In this document: piece by piece, positions 1 to 8,800 of the stretch
Layout of the letters: the number at the start of each line of letters is the position of its first letter
How positions within the stretch are numbered: the stretch's first letter is position 1
Translations under genes and position numbers: made by a program
The notes under the pieces: generated by a model
Databases searched by the model: none
Told to the model about the DNA's origin: nothing
The model's input: the letters and a program-made list of their open reading frames with translations, nothing else
From: Streptomyces decoyicus
GTDB lineage: Bacteria > Actinomycetota > Actinomycetes > Streptomycetales > Streptomycetaceae
Assembly: GCF_019880305.1 (NCBI RefSeq)
Contig: NZ_CP082301.1
Coordinates: 1,488,001 to 1,552,000, forward strand
Direction of reading: 5' to 3'
Length of the DNA: 64,000 nucleotides

Positions 1-78
1 GAGCCGTCAATCCGTAAGCTGTGCCACGTCAGACGGTTGGCAGCGGAGGGGGCTCCCCACCGCAGGTAGGGGACGGAC

Positions 79-1437
79 ATGGCGATGATGCGGCTCCGAC
101 GCGAGGACCCGCGTGTCGTCGGGACGTTCCGGCTGCACCGCCGGCTCGGCGCGGGCGGAATGGGCGTGGTCTATCTCGGCTCGGACAAACGCGGGCAGCG
201 GGTGGCCCTCAAGGTGATCCGGCCGGACCTGGCGGAGGATCAGGAGTTCCGCTCGCGGTTCGCGCGGGAGGTCTCGGCCGCCCGGCGGATCCGCGGCGGC
301 TGTACCGCCCGGCTGGTCGCGGCCGATCTCGATGCGGACCGCCCCTGGTTCGCCACGCAGTACGTCCCGGGACCCTCGCTGCACGACAAGGTCAACGAGG
401 CCGGTCCGCTGTCCCCCGCGCAGGTCGCCTCCATCGGCGCCGCACTGTCCGAGGGGCTGTTGGCCGTCCATGACGCGGGCGTGGTGCACCGCGACCTGAA
501 GCCGTCCAACATTCTGCTGTCGCCCAAGGGCCCCCGGATCATCGACTTCGGTATCGCCTGGGCGACCGGCGCCAGCACGCTGACCCATGTGGGTACCGCC
601 GTCGGCTCACCGGGGTTTCTGGCGCCGGAGCAGGTGCGCGGGGCCGCGGTGACACCGGCGACGGACATCTTCGCGCTGGGCGCCACCCTCGCGTACGCCT
701 GCACCGCCGACTCCCCCTTCGGGCAGGGAAGTTCGGAGGTCATGCTCTACCGCGTGGTCCACGAGGAGGCGCAGCTCGCCGGGGTGCCGGACGCACTGGC
801 GCCGCTGCTCGCCTCGTGTCTGGCCAAGGATCCGGCGGACCGTCCCAGCACCCTGTCGCTGTCGCTGCGGCTCAAGGAGATCGCGGCCCGGGAGGCGCAC
901 GGCCCGTCGGGCGGGCCGCTGGAGAACGGGTCGGGTGCCGGGGCGGGTTGGGAGCGCGCGGAGCGCCGTCCCTCGGACCGGCCGACCGGGCAGCGGGCCG
1001 AGGAGTACGCACGCCAGCGCACCGAGCGGCGGACGGCGGGCACCTCCTCGCCGCGTCCGCACCCGTCCCGCCCCCCGGCTTCCCGGGACTCGGTCTCCCG
1101 GCCGGCCGGTCCGCCATCGGCGGCGGGGAAGAACCCGCGGAAGACCGGCGGGCGCACCGGGCGACGTGCCCCGGCCTCACGCCCCACAGGACGCAACGGC
1201 AGCCGCACCCCGGTGCGTACGACGTCGGGCGGGCGCCGTCCCGGTCCCGACCGCCGGCTGCTGCGCCAGCGCGTCATTGTGTTCGTGGTGGTGACCCTGC
1301 TGGTGGCGCTCGGTATCGCGGCCGCTCAGGGGTGCCAGGGGCCGGCCCGCGGGCTGGGTGTCGAGCGGCCGGTGCCGGTCGCCCCGTCGTCCGCAGGCGT
1401 GGACGGGCCCCATGGCGCGGGGGAACAGAACTCCTAG
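79..1437 (+). CDS. Transmembrane Ser/Thr protein kinase (Hanks type)
   Basis: A 452-residue kinase expected to phosphorylate Ser/Thr on target proteins from the cytoplasmic face of the membrane. The kinase domain spans about residues 15-275: glycine loop GAGGMGVVY (24-32), ATP-anchoring lysine in VALKVI (K45), catalytic HRDLKPSN (D139), metal-binding DFG (D156) and APE (182-184). A Pro/Arg/Ser-rich linker (about 280-395) follows, then one hydrophobic segment (about 399-417) and a short 35-residue outer tail with no sensor domain such as PASTA. The ATG at 79 follows a GGGGAC ribosome-binding site. Its TAG stop overlaps the stop of the convergent kinase-like gene. Family assignment is secure; the substrate is unknown. 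Confidence 0.95.
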   Translation: MAMMRLRREDPRVVGTFRLHRRLGAGGMGVVYLGSDKRGQRVALKVIRPDLAEDQEFRSRFAREVSAARRIRGGCTARLVAADLDADRPWFATQYVPGPSLHDKVNEAGPLSPAQVASIGAALSEGLLAVHDAGVVHRDLKPSNILLSPKGPRIIDFGIAWATGASTLTHVGTAVGSPGFLAPEQVRGAAVTPATDIFALGATLAYACTADSPFGQGSSEVMLYRVVHEEAQLAGVPDALAPLLASCLAKDPADRPSTLSLSLRLKEIAAREAHGPSGGPLENGSGAGAGWERAERRPSDRPTGQRAEEYARQRTERRTAGTSSPRPHPSRPPASRDSVSRPAGPPSAAGKNPRKTGGRTGRRAPASRPTGRNGSRTPVRTTSGGRRPGPDRRLLRQRVIVFVVVTLLVALGIAAAQGCQGPARGLGVERPVPVAPSSAGVDGPHGAGEQNS

Positions 1438-2669
1438 CGAGTAGTCCCGTTGTCCGGGGTGTTGCGCGGGTTGGATGTCGCATGCGCGCGCGGGCGGGCG
1501 GACGGGAGGGCCAGCGCAGTGCCTTGGGGTACTGCGGGAGGCCGACGTGGGGTGGCTGATCCATGTCCGGTGCCGGCCTCCAGGCGCCCGTCAGCAGAGG
1601 GAGGAGTGCACATCCCGCCAAGCAGCCGGCGGATCTCCTCCAGGGGGTAGGGGGTCTGCCTGCTCCGGCGCTGGAACTTGCGGCTGAAGTCGGACATCAC
1701 CGCGGCGATCGGCGCGTGCCGGGCGAGGATCGCCGCGGCCTCCGCTGGGATTCCTGTGGAGCGCTTGCCCTCTGCATAGGCGCGCACCAGCGCGTAGCGG
1801 GCCTCCCGGTCCTCCCTCTGGTATCCGTGCAGAGCGGTGACCAGCCAGTTCACCAGATACGTGGCGGTGTAACAGCGGTCGTAGGTCTGGTGCCGGTCGA
1901 AGAAGCCGGCCTCGTCCTGCGACAGCTCGAACCCGGAGGAAACGGCAAGGCCGTAGTCCGTGAAGTAGAGGCGCCGGCCGTCGGTCAGGATGTTCTCGAA
2001 GTGCGCGTCGAAGTGCAGGAGCCCGCGGCTGTTCATGAACGAGGTGCCGGCTGCCAGTTCCCTCTCCACCATGGCGCAGGCCCCGTTGGCGCTCTGGTCT
2101 CCGGCTTCGACCTGAGTGCCCAGCCACTGGTGCAGGTTCTGCTGGATGTACTCCAGGAACAGCGCGACGCTCGCCGAGGACTGCTGGAGTGCCTGGATCC
2201 GGTGGCGTACCTGCGATCCGCCGCCCCAGTACGCTACAGCCCGCTCGACGTCGGCCAGTTCCTCGGGCAGCGGCGTCGAGTCCGGCAGTACCCGCCAGTG
2301 GTACATCAGGGGGAAGCCCTCGTACTCCCGCGCGAGTACCCAGTTCGTCGTCATGGTGTGCACGGCGAGCTCTCTCCAGGCCCCGAAGCCCGGCCCGCCG
2401 AGGGTGCCGATGCCGTACTGGCAGAAGACGGGCAGCTCGAACAGGTTCGCCGTGGACCGGAGATGCTCAAGGTGCCTCTCCAGGTCGGTGAGGGGCACCC
2501 GCTTCACGAAGACCGGGGTTCCGGCGACCTCCATCAGGGCCGACTTCCCGCCGATACCGGATCCGATCGGCACGGCCGTGTCCACGAGCTCGCGCAGGGC
2601 GCGATCACTGCGCAGGGCCAGGGAGGTGGAGACGGCACCATGGGCGGTCAGACGCGCACCGCGCGACAT
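1434..2669 (-). CDS. Atypical kinase-fold protein (phosphotransferase-like)
   Basis: A 411-residue protein with recognisable kinase-fold marks: a glycine-rich loop GSGIGG (36-41), a candidate ATP lysine in VFVKRV (K56), a catalytic-loop-like LLHFDAHFEN near residue 220 (H-x-D-x4-N as in aminoglycoside/choline phosphotransferases) and a metal-binding-like FTDYG. The C-terminus is rich in Pro/Arg/Ala. The open frame extends upstream to 3047, but that part has poor coding character, so the ATG at 2669 is preferred. The stop shares CTAG with the stop of the Ser/Thr kinase coming the other way. It is probably a phosphotransferase or protein kinase of a Streptomyces family; the substrate is unknown. 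Confidence 0.75.
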   Translation of the reverse strand: MSRGARLTAHGAVSTSLALRSDRALRELVDTAVPIGSGIGGKSALMEVAGTPVFVKRVPLTDLERHLEHLRSTANLFELPVFCQYGIGTLGGPGFGAWRELAVHTMTTNWVLAREYEGFPLMYHWRVLPDSTPLPEELADVERAVAYWGGGSQVRHRIQALQQSSASVALFLEYIQQNLHQWLGTQVEAGDQSANGACAMVERELAAGTSFMNSRGLLHFDAHFENILTDGRRLYFTDYGLAVSSGFELSQDEAGFFDRHQTYDRCYTATYLVNWLVTALHGYQREDREARYALVRAYAEGKRSTGIPAEAAAILARHAPIAAVMSDFSRKFQRRSRQTPYPLEEIRRLLGGMCTPPSADGRLEAGTGHGSATPRRPPAVPQGTALALPSARPRAHATSNPRNTPDNGTTR

Positions 2670-2806
2670 GCCAGGACACTGCACTGCGGCCTCCACCGGT
2701 GTGCCGACCTCGCTTCCGCAATGGCTGCGCAGGCCCGCCGAGCGCAACGACGCGTGGCTCTGCGATGGGGCCTCCGGAGCGGGCGGAGGGCGTCCGGGAT
2801 CCGTGT

Positions 2807-3196
2807 GTGACGACAGACCTGAGCACCCTCCTGACCGCACTCTATGTGAAGACCGACGACGAAATGGGAGGTATCGATGCCTCGGTAGACCGCCGCTGCC
2901 CGGGCCGACATGTTCCCGCACCTGCCCCAACATCCCGGCTGCCACGAGCGGTTGAAGGCCGCAAGGCCACTGCTCAAGCGCATGAACCGAGAGCTCGCCA
3001 TGGGCATGGTGAGCGCGGACTCCACCCCGTGCCGGGCGCACCAGCACGCTGCCGGGGCACCGCGCGGAACGCCGCGGGTCGCACGACCGACCGGCTCAAG
3101 CACTCCCGGGCCGTGGCGACGCGTGACGACGAGCGCGCCTACGCCCTCCACGGCACTGTCACCGTTGCCCCGATACGCCTCTGGCTCAGGCCCTGA
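2807..3196 (+). pseudogene. Decayed, chimeric transposase remnant
   Basis: Three transposase-like pieces lie in two reading frames. LSTLLTALYVKTDDEMGG (from 2807, frame 2) resembles the N-terminus of a common Streptomyces transposase. FPHLPQHPGCHERLKAARPL and then DSTPCRAHQHAAGA (from about 2910, frame 3) resemble internal parts of two different transposases, the second an IS5-type. AVATRDDERAYALHGTVTVA, ending at the TGA of 3194-3196 (frame 2 again), resembles an IS5-type C-terminus. Frameshifts and missing segments mean no functional enzyme can be made. IS family names are from memory of such sequences. Confidence 0.75.
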
Positions 3197-3541
3197 TCAG
3201 TCCGCTTCCCGCACCTCGGCCCGCTTCACCGGGTCAGCCGCGACGTCGTCCCAGTCCTGGCCGTGCATCCACAGGTTCTCGGCAGCCTCTCGCATCAGTG
3301 CCGGCTCGTCCGGCCGCTGCAAGAGCACCAGGCGATAGGCCAGGTTCCGGATCCGGACCGGCAAGCGGCCGTCCACCACGTGCGGGCACAGCTCGCGCAG
3401 CATGGCGAGGATCGAATCCGCGTCAGCGAAGGTCAGCTCCTCGACGAAGTGGTGCTCCCGGTGTTCGAGCCCGCACTGCGGCGCGGGTCGGTACTCGTCT
3501 CCGTACAGACACCGGGCGTGCTCCGTCAGGGTGCTGTGCAT
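3197..3541 (-). CDS. Conserved hypothetical protein
   Basis: A 114-residue soluble protein starting at an ATG (3541). No domain is recognised. It is acidic to neutral, with no signal peptide or membrane segment; the middle (ADADSILAMLRELCPHVVDGRLPVRIRNLAYRL) looks alpha-helical. It begins MHSTLTEHARCLYGDEYRPAPQ and has a Cys at positions 11 and 23. The stop codon abuts the end of the transposase remnant, so the right-hand boundary of that remnant lies here. The codon pattern fits a real Streptomyces gene. Function unknown. Confidence 0.6.
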   Translation of the reverse strand: MHSTLTEHARCLYGDEYRPAPQCGLEHREHHFVEELTFADADSILAMLRELCPHVVDGRLPVRIRNLAYRLVLLQRPDEPALMREAAENLWMHGQDWDDVAADPVKRAEVREAD

Positions 3542-3578
3542 GCCTGGAGCCTATGACGCCTTCCTCCGCCGGACAGCC

Positions 3579-4394
3579 TCAAGCGGGCCGGCCCGTCGAC
3601 ACCGCGTAGAAGGCCACCGCGGCGGCCGCGCCGACGTTGAGCGAGTCCACGCCGTGCGCCATCGGGATGCGGACCCATTCGTCGGCCGCCCGCAGGGCGC
3701 CGGTGCTCAGACCGCCGCCCTCCGCGCCCAGCATCAGGGCGGCGCGCTCCAGGGTGTGCGGGGCGGCCTCGTCGATGGGGGTCGCCTTCTCGGCCGGGGT
3801 GAGGGCGAGCAGTTTGAAGCCCGCTTCCCGTACGGCGGCCAGGTCCCGGGGCCAGCCCTCCAGACGGGCGTACGGCACGGAGAACACCGCGCCCATGGAG
3901 ACCTTCACCGAGCGGCGGTAGAGCGGATCGGCACAGTCCGGAGAGAGCAGCACCGCGTCCATGCCGAGGGCCGCCGCGCTGCGGAAGATCGCACCGATGT
4001 TGGTGTGGTCGTTGACCGCTTCCATCACGACGATGCGCCGGGCCCCGGCGAGGAGTTCGGTGGCGTCCGGCAGCGGCTTGCGCTGCATGGAGGCCAGTGC
4101 GCCACGGTGCACGTGGTAACCGGTCACCCGCTCGGCGAGCTCCGGGCTGACGGCGTAAACCGGAGCCGGGACCTCGTCGATGACATCGCGCATGACGTCG
4201 ACCCACTTGGCCGAGAGCAGCATGGAGCGCATCTCGTAGCCGGCGTGCCGGGCGCGCCGGATGACCTTCTCGCCCTCGGCGATGAAGAGCCCTTCAGCGG
4301 GCTCGCGCCGGCGCCGCAGCTCGACGTCGGTCAGTCCGGTGTAGTCGGCCAGCCGCGGGTCGTCCGGGTCATCGACGGTGATGATTTCTGCCAC
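3579..4394 (-). CDS. SpoU/TrmH-family RNA 2'-O-methyltransferase
   Basis: A 271-residue SAM-dependent RNA ribose methyltransferase. The N-terminal part (about 1-110) is the substrate-binding domain typical of the subfamily (FIAEGEKVIRRA). The C-terminal SPOUT knot carries the three SpoU motifs: NDHTNIGAIFRSA (motif 1 with N and the catalytic Arg), LMLGAEGGGLS (motif 2) and IPMAHGVDSLNVGAAAAV (motif 3). The start is GTG (4394). It acts on tRNA or rRNA in the cytoplasm; the exact nucleotide cannot be read from sequence. A second family member lies at 62267-63121. Confidence 0.93.
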   Translation of the reverse strand: MAEIITVDDPDDPRLADYTGLTDVELRRRREPAEGLFIAEGEKVIRRARHAGYEMRSMLLSAKWVDVMRDVIDEVPAPVYAVSPELAERVTGYHVHRGALASMQRKPLPDATELLAGARRIVVMEAVNDHTNIGAIFRSAAALGMDAVLLSPDCADPLYRRSVKVSMGAVFSVPYARLEGWPRDLAAVREAGFKLLALTPAEKATPIDEAAPHTLERAALMLGAEGGGLSTGALRAADEWVRIPMAHGVDSLNVGAAAAVAFYAVSTGRPA

Positions 4395-4447
4395 GGGGAG
4401 ATAGTGCCTTGTCGGTCTCGGGGTTCCAATGCCGCGTACGGAATCGG

Positions 4448-5686
4448 TTACCGGTGGGTAGGGGCGGTCGCGACGGCGACGACGTCGCCGATGACGATGA
4501 CCGCCGGGGGACGCACGCCCTCGGCCCGTACGGTCTCGCCGAGCGTCGCCAAGGTGGCGTCGACCCGGCGCTGGGCCGCGGTGGTCCCCTCCTGGATGAC
4601 GGCGGCCGGGGTGTCCGCGGCGCGGCCGTGCTCGACCAGCTTGGCGGCGATGGCGCCGCTGTTCTCCACGCCCATCAGGACCACGAGGGTGCCGCGCAGC
4701 TTGGCGAGCGAAGGCCAGTCCACGAGCGAGCGCTCGTCGTCGGGGGCGACATGGCCGCTGACGACGGTGAACTCGTGGGCGACGCCACGGTGGGTGACCG
4801 GGATGCCGGCGGCGCCGGGCACCGAGATGGTGCTGGAGATGCCGGGAACGACCGTGCAGGGGATGCCGGCCTCGGCGAGCGCCTGGGCCTCTTCCATGCC
4901 GCGGCCGAAGACGAACGGGTCGCCGCCCTTGAGCCGGACCACGGCCTTGCCGGCCTTGGCATGCTCGATCAGCGCGTTGTTGATGGCCTCCTGGGCCATG
5001 AACCGGCCGTAGGGGATCTTGGCGGCGTCGATGACCTCGACATGCGGCGGCAGTTCGGCGAGGAGGTCGCGGGGGCCGAGACGGTCGGCGATGACGACGT
5101 CGGCCTCGGCGAGCAGCCGGCGGCCGCGGACGGTGATCAGGTCGGGGTCGCCGGGGCCGCCGCCGACCAGGGCCACGCCCGGGGCGTGCGGGCGGCGGTG
5201 GTGCGGGGCGGCGATGCTGCCGTCGCGGAGGCCCTCGACGATCGCGTCGCGCACGGCGGCGGAGCGGCGCGGGTCACGGCCGGTGAGCACGGCGACGGTG
5301 ACGCCCTCGCTGCGGCCGGTGGCCGGGGTCCAGGCGGTGGCCGCCTCGGCGTCGTCGGAGCGTACGCACCACACCCGGCGGTCCTCGGCCTCCTGGGAGG
5401 CCGCGGCATTGGCCTCGGGGTCGTCGGTGGAGATCAGCGCGTACCAGGCGTCGGCGAGGTCGCCGTCCTGGTAGCGGCGGCGCTCCCAGCGGACCTCCCC
5501 GGCGTCGGCCATCGCCTCGACGGACGGGGTGGCGGACGGAGAGATCAGCAGGACATCGGCGCCCGCGGCGACGAGGGACGGGAGCCGGCGCTGGGCGACC
5601 TGCCCGGCGCCCAGGACGACCACCCGGCGGCCGGACAGCCGCAGTCCGACGGGGTAGGCGGCGTGTTCGGCGGCGTGCTCAGCCAT
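4448..5686 (-). CDS. cobA: Uroporphyrinogen-III C-methyltransferase / siroheme synthase-like
   Basis: A 412-residue two-domain enzyme. Residues about 10-150 form a precorrin-2 dehydrogenase-like Rossmann domain (RVVVLGAGQVAQRRL). Residues about 160-405 form the SAM uroporphyrinogen-III methyltransferase (VALVGGGPGDPDLITVRG, DRLGPRDLL, RLKGGDPFVFGRG, VVPGISS). It makes precorrin-2, the branch point to cobalamin and siroheme. The protein is shorter than E. coli CysG (about 457 aa), and whether the N-terminal domain also has ferrochelatase activity is uncertain. It lies beside the BluB-CobT and cobL genes, supporting a B12 role. ATG start at 5686. Confidence 0.92.
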   Translation of the reverse strand: MAEHAAEHAAYPVGLRLSGRRVVVLGAGQVAQRRLPSLVAAGADVLLISPSATPSVEAMADAGEVRWERRRYQDGDLADAWYALISTDDPEANAAASQEAEDRRVWCVRSDDAEAATAWTPATGRSEGVTVAVLTGRDPRRSAAVRDAIVEGLRDGSIAAPHHRRPHAPGVALVGGGPGDPDLITVRGRRLLAEADVVIADRLGPRDLLAELPPHVEVIDAAKIPYGRFMAQEAINNALIEHAKAGKAVVRLKGGDPFVFGRGMEEAQALAEAGIPCTVVPGISSTISVPGAAGIPVTHRGVAHEFTVVSGHVAPDDERSLVDWPSLAKLRGTLVVLMGVENSGAIAAKLVEHGRAADTPAAVIQEGTTAAQRRVDATLATLGETVRAEGVRPPAVIVIGDVVAVATAPTHR

Positions 5687-5851
5687 GACGGTACGGCTCC
5701 TTGTGCGGATGGTGCGAAGGCGACGGCCGGCTCAGCCGCTGCGGCGCCGGAGCGGCTGGTGAAGGGGGTACGGCCCTGGGACGGTACGGCCCCGGCCCAC
5801 AGCCTATGGGGCTGCGGGCCGGGGGTCATGCGGGGGCGGTGGCTGCCCCGC

Positions 5852-8800
5852 TCAGCTCTTCTCGGTGACTCCGGCGGAGTCGAAGGTGGCGACCTCGTGC
5901 ATGGCGCGGGCGGCGCTCTGCACCACGGGCAGCGCGAGCAGGGCACCGGTGCCCTCGCCGAGCCGCAGATCGAGGTCGACCAGCGGGCGCAGGCCGAGCT
6001 TGTTCAGGGCCGCGACATGGCCCGGCTCGGCGCTGCGGTGGCCCGCGATGCAGGCCGCCAGCGCCTCGGGGGCGATGGCACGGGCCACCAGGGCGGCGGC
6101 GCCGGCGCTCACCCCGTCGAGGATCACCGGCGTACGCAGCGAGGCGCCGCCGAGGATCAGACCGACGAGGGCGGCGTGCTCCAGGCCGCCGATCGCGGCG
6201 AGGACGCCGATGGGGTCGGCGGGGTCGGGCTGGTGCAGCTCCAGGGCGCGGCGGATCACCTCGACCTTGCGGGCGTGCGTCTCGTCGTTGATGCCGGTGC
6301 CGCGGCCGGTGACCTCGACCGGGTCGACGCCGGTGTAGACGGAGATCAGCGCGGCGGAGGTGGTGGTGTTGGCGATGCCCATCTCGCCCGTGAGCAGCGC
6401 CTTGTTGCCGGCCGCGACGAGGTCACGGGCGGTGTCGATACCGACCTCGATGGCCTTGAGCACGTCCTCCTGGGTCATCGCCGGGCCCGCCGTGAAGTCG
6501 GCGGTGCCCGGGCGGACCTTGCGCGGCAGCAGACCGGGAGTGGCGGGGAGTTCGCCCGCCACACCGACGTCCACGACACAGACCTCGGCGCCGACCTGGT
6601 TGGCGAAGGCGTTGCAGACCGCGCCGCCGCCCAGGAAGTTGGCGACCATCTGGCCGGTGACCTCCTGGGGCCAGGGGGTCACGCCCTGGGCGTGCACCCC
6701 GTGGTCACCGGCGAAGATCGCGACGGCGGCCGGCTCCGGGATCGGCGGCGGGCACTTGCGGGACAGTCCGGACAGCTGGGCGGAGATGATCTCCAGCATG
6801 CCCAGCGCCCCGGCGGGCTTGGTCATCCGCTTCTGCCGCTCCCAGGCCTCGCCGAGCGCCTTGGCGTCCAGCGGGCGGATGCCCTGGAGGGTCTCCTGGA
6901 GGAGGTCGTGCGGGCTCTCGCCGGGCAGCGCGCGCCGGCCGTAGGTCTCCTCGTGGACGACCCAGGACAGCGGGCGGCGCTTGGACCAGCCGGCCTGGAG
7001 CAGCTCGGGCTCCTCCGGGAACTCGTCGACGTAACCGATGCACAGGTAGGCGACGACTTCGAGGTGCTCGGGCAGGCCCAGTTCGCGGACCATCTCCCGC
7101 TCGTCGAAGAAGCTGACCCAGCCGACGCCCAGGCCCTCGGCGCGGGCGGCGAGCCAGAGGTTCTCGACGGCGAGCGCGGAGGAGTACGGCGCCATCTGCG
7201 GCTGGGTGTGCCGGCCGAGGGTGTGCCGGCCACCGCGGGTGGAGTCGGCGGTGACGACGATGTTCACCGGCGTTTCGAGGATCGCTTCGATCTTCAGCTC
7301 GCGGAACTGCTTGGCGCGCGCCTTGGGCAGCGACTTGGCGTAGGCCTCGCGCTGCGCCGTCGCGAGCTGGTGCATCTTCTCGCGGGTCTCGTCCGAGCGG
7401 ATGACGACGAAGTCCCAGGGCTGGGAGTGGCCGACGCTGGGGGCGGTGTGGGCCGCCTCCAGGACGCGCAGCAGCACGTCGTTGGGGATCGCGTCGCTGC
7501 GGAAGCCGTTGCGGATGTCGCGGCGTTCGCGCATCACGCGGTGTACGGCGGCGCGCTCGGAGTCGTCGTACCCGGCGGCCGGGGACGGGTCCTCGGCCGG
7601 GTCGGGCACCACCGCGGGGTCGGAGCCGTCGGGCGCTTCGGAGCCCTCGGGCGCTGCGGCGGGCCGCTGACCGGCCGGCTGCGGCTGGTCGTCGTCCTGG
7701 CCCTCGCCCAGCTCGACGAGTTCGGCGATGTCCTGCTCCTCTGGCGACTCATCGGCGGGCATGTCGGCAGCGGGGGCGCTGCCGGGCGTGGGCCCGGCCG
7801 TCGTGGGCTCTTCACCGGCGGCCGCGGCCTGCGGGGTCGTGCCGTCCGTGGTGGACGGCTCGCCGGAGGCCTGGGCCGGGATGTGGACGGCGACGGGTGG
7901 GGCGTCGGCAGGGAGGTCCGCGGGGGCGTCGGCCTCGGCGGGCTCGTCGGTCCCGGCGGTCTCTGCGGGGGCGTCGGCCTCGGCGGGCTCGTCGGTCCCG
8001 GCGGTCTCTGCGGGGGCGTCGGCCCCGGTGGGCTCGTCGGTCCCGGCAGTCACTACGGGCTCCTCGGCCCCGGCAGCCTCTGCGGGCGCGTCGGGTGTCG
8101 CGTCCACGGCGGGACCGGTGCCCGGGGCCGGCTCGGCCGTCGGGTCGTTCGGCTCGCCGAGGTGGCCGGGGGCGTCGGGGGCGGCCGCTACGGGCTGCTG
8201 CTCCGCGGCGTCCGCGCCCTGCGGCGCGGCGTCCTGTGCGGGCACCTCGTCGGTCTGCTGCCCTGCGGCGTCCGCGGGGGCGTCGGACTGCGGCTGTCCG
8301 GCGGCCGCTTCCTGCGCCTCGGGCGGCTCTATGGCCGTCTGCTCCAGGGGAGCGCCGCTGTCGGAGACGGGCTGCGCGACGGGGCCCTGGGGAGCGGTGA
8401 CGGGCATGGGGGCGGCGGCGGGCTCGGCAGCGGAGACGTCGTCGGCACCGGTCCCGGCCGGGACGGCCTCGGGCTCGGTCAGGACGGGCTCAGCGGCCTC
8501 GGGCTCGGCGGCCTCGGGCTGTGGCTGGGGCTCGTCGGCGACGGGGGCCGGTGCGGCGGACTGCGGCTGGTCGAGGGCGTCGGCCGGTTCGGCGGGCGGT
8601 TCCTGGCCGGCGGGCTGCTCGTCCTGCGGGGCCTGGGCCGGCTCGGCGGTGGCGTCGGGCGTGACGGCGGCGGACTGCTCGGTCACGGGTTCCACGGGCT
8701 CGTCGCCCCCATCCGCCATGGCAGGGACCGGGGCCTCGGCCTCAGCGGCCGGTTCCTGCTCCGCGGGCTCGGCCTCGGCGGACGGGTCCTGGTCCACGGG

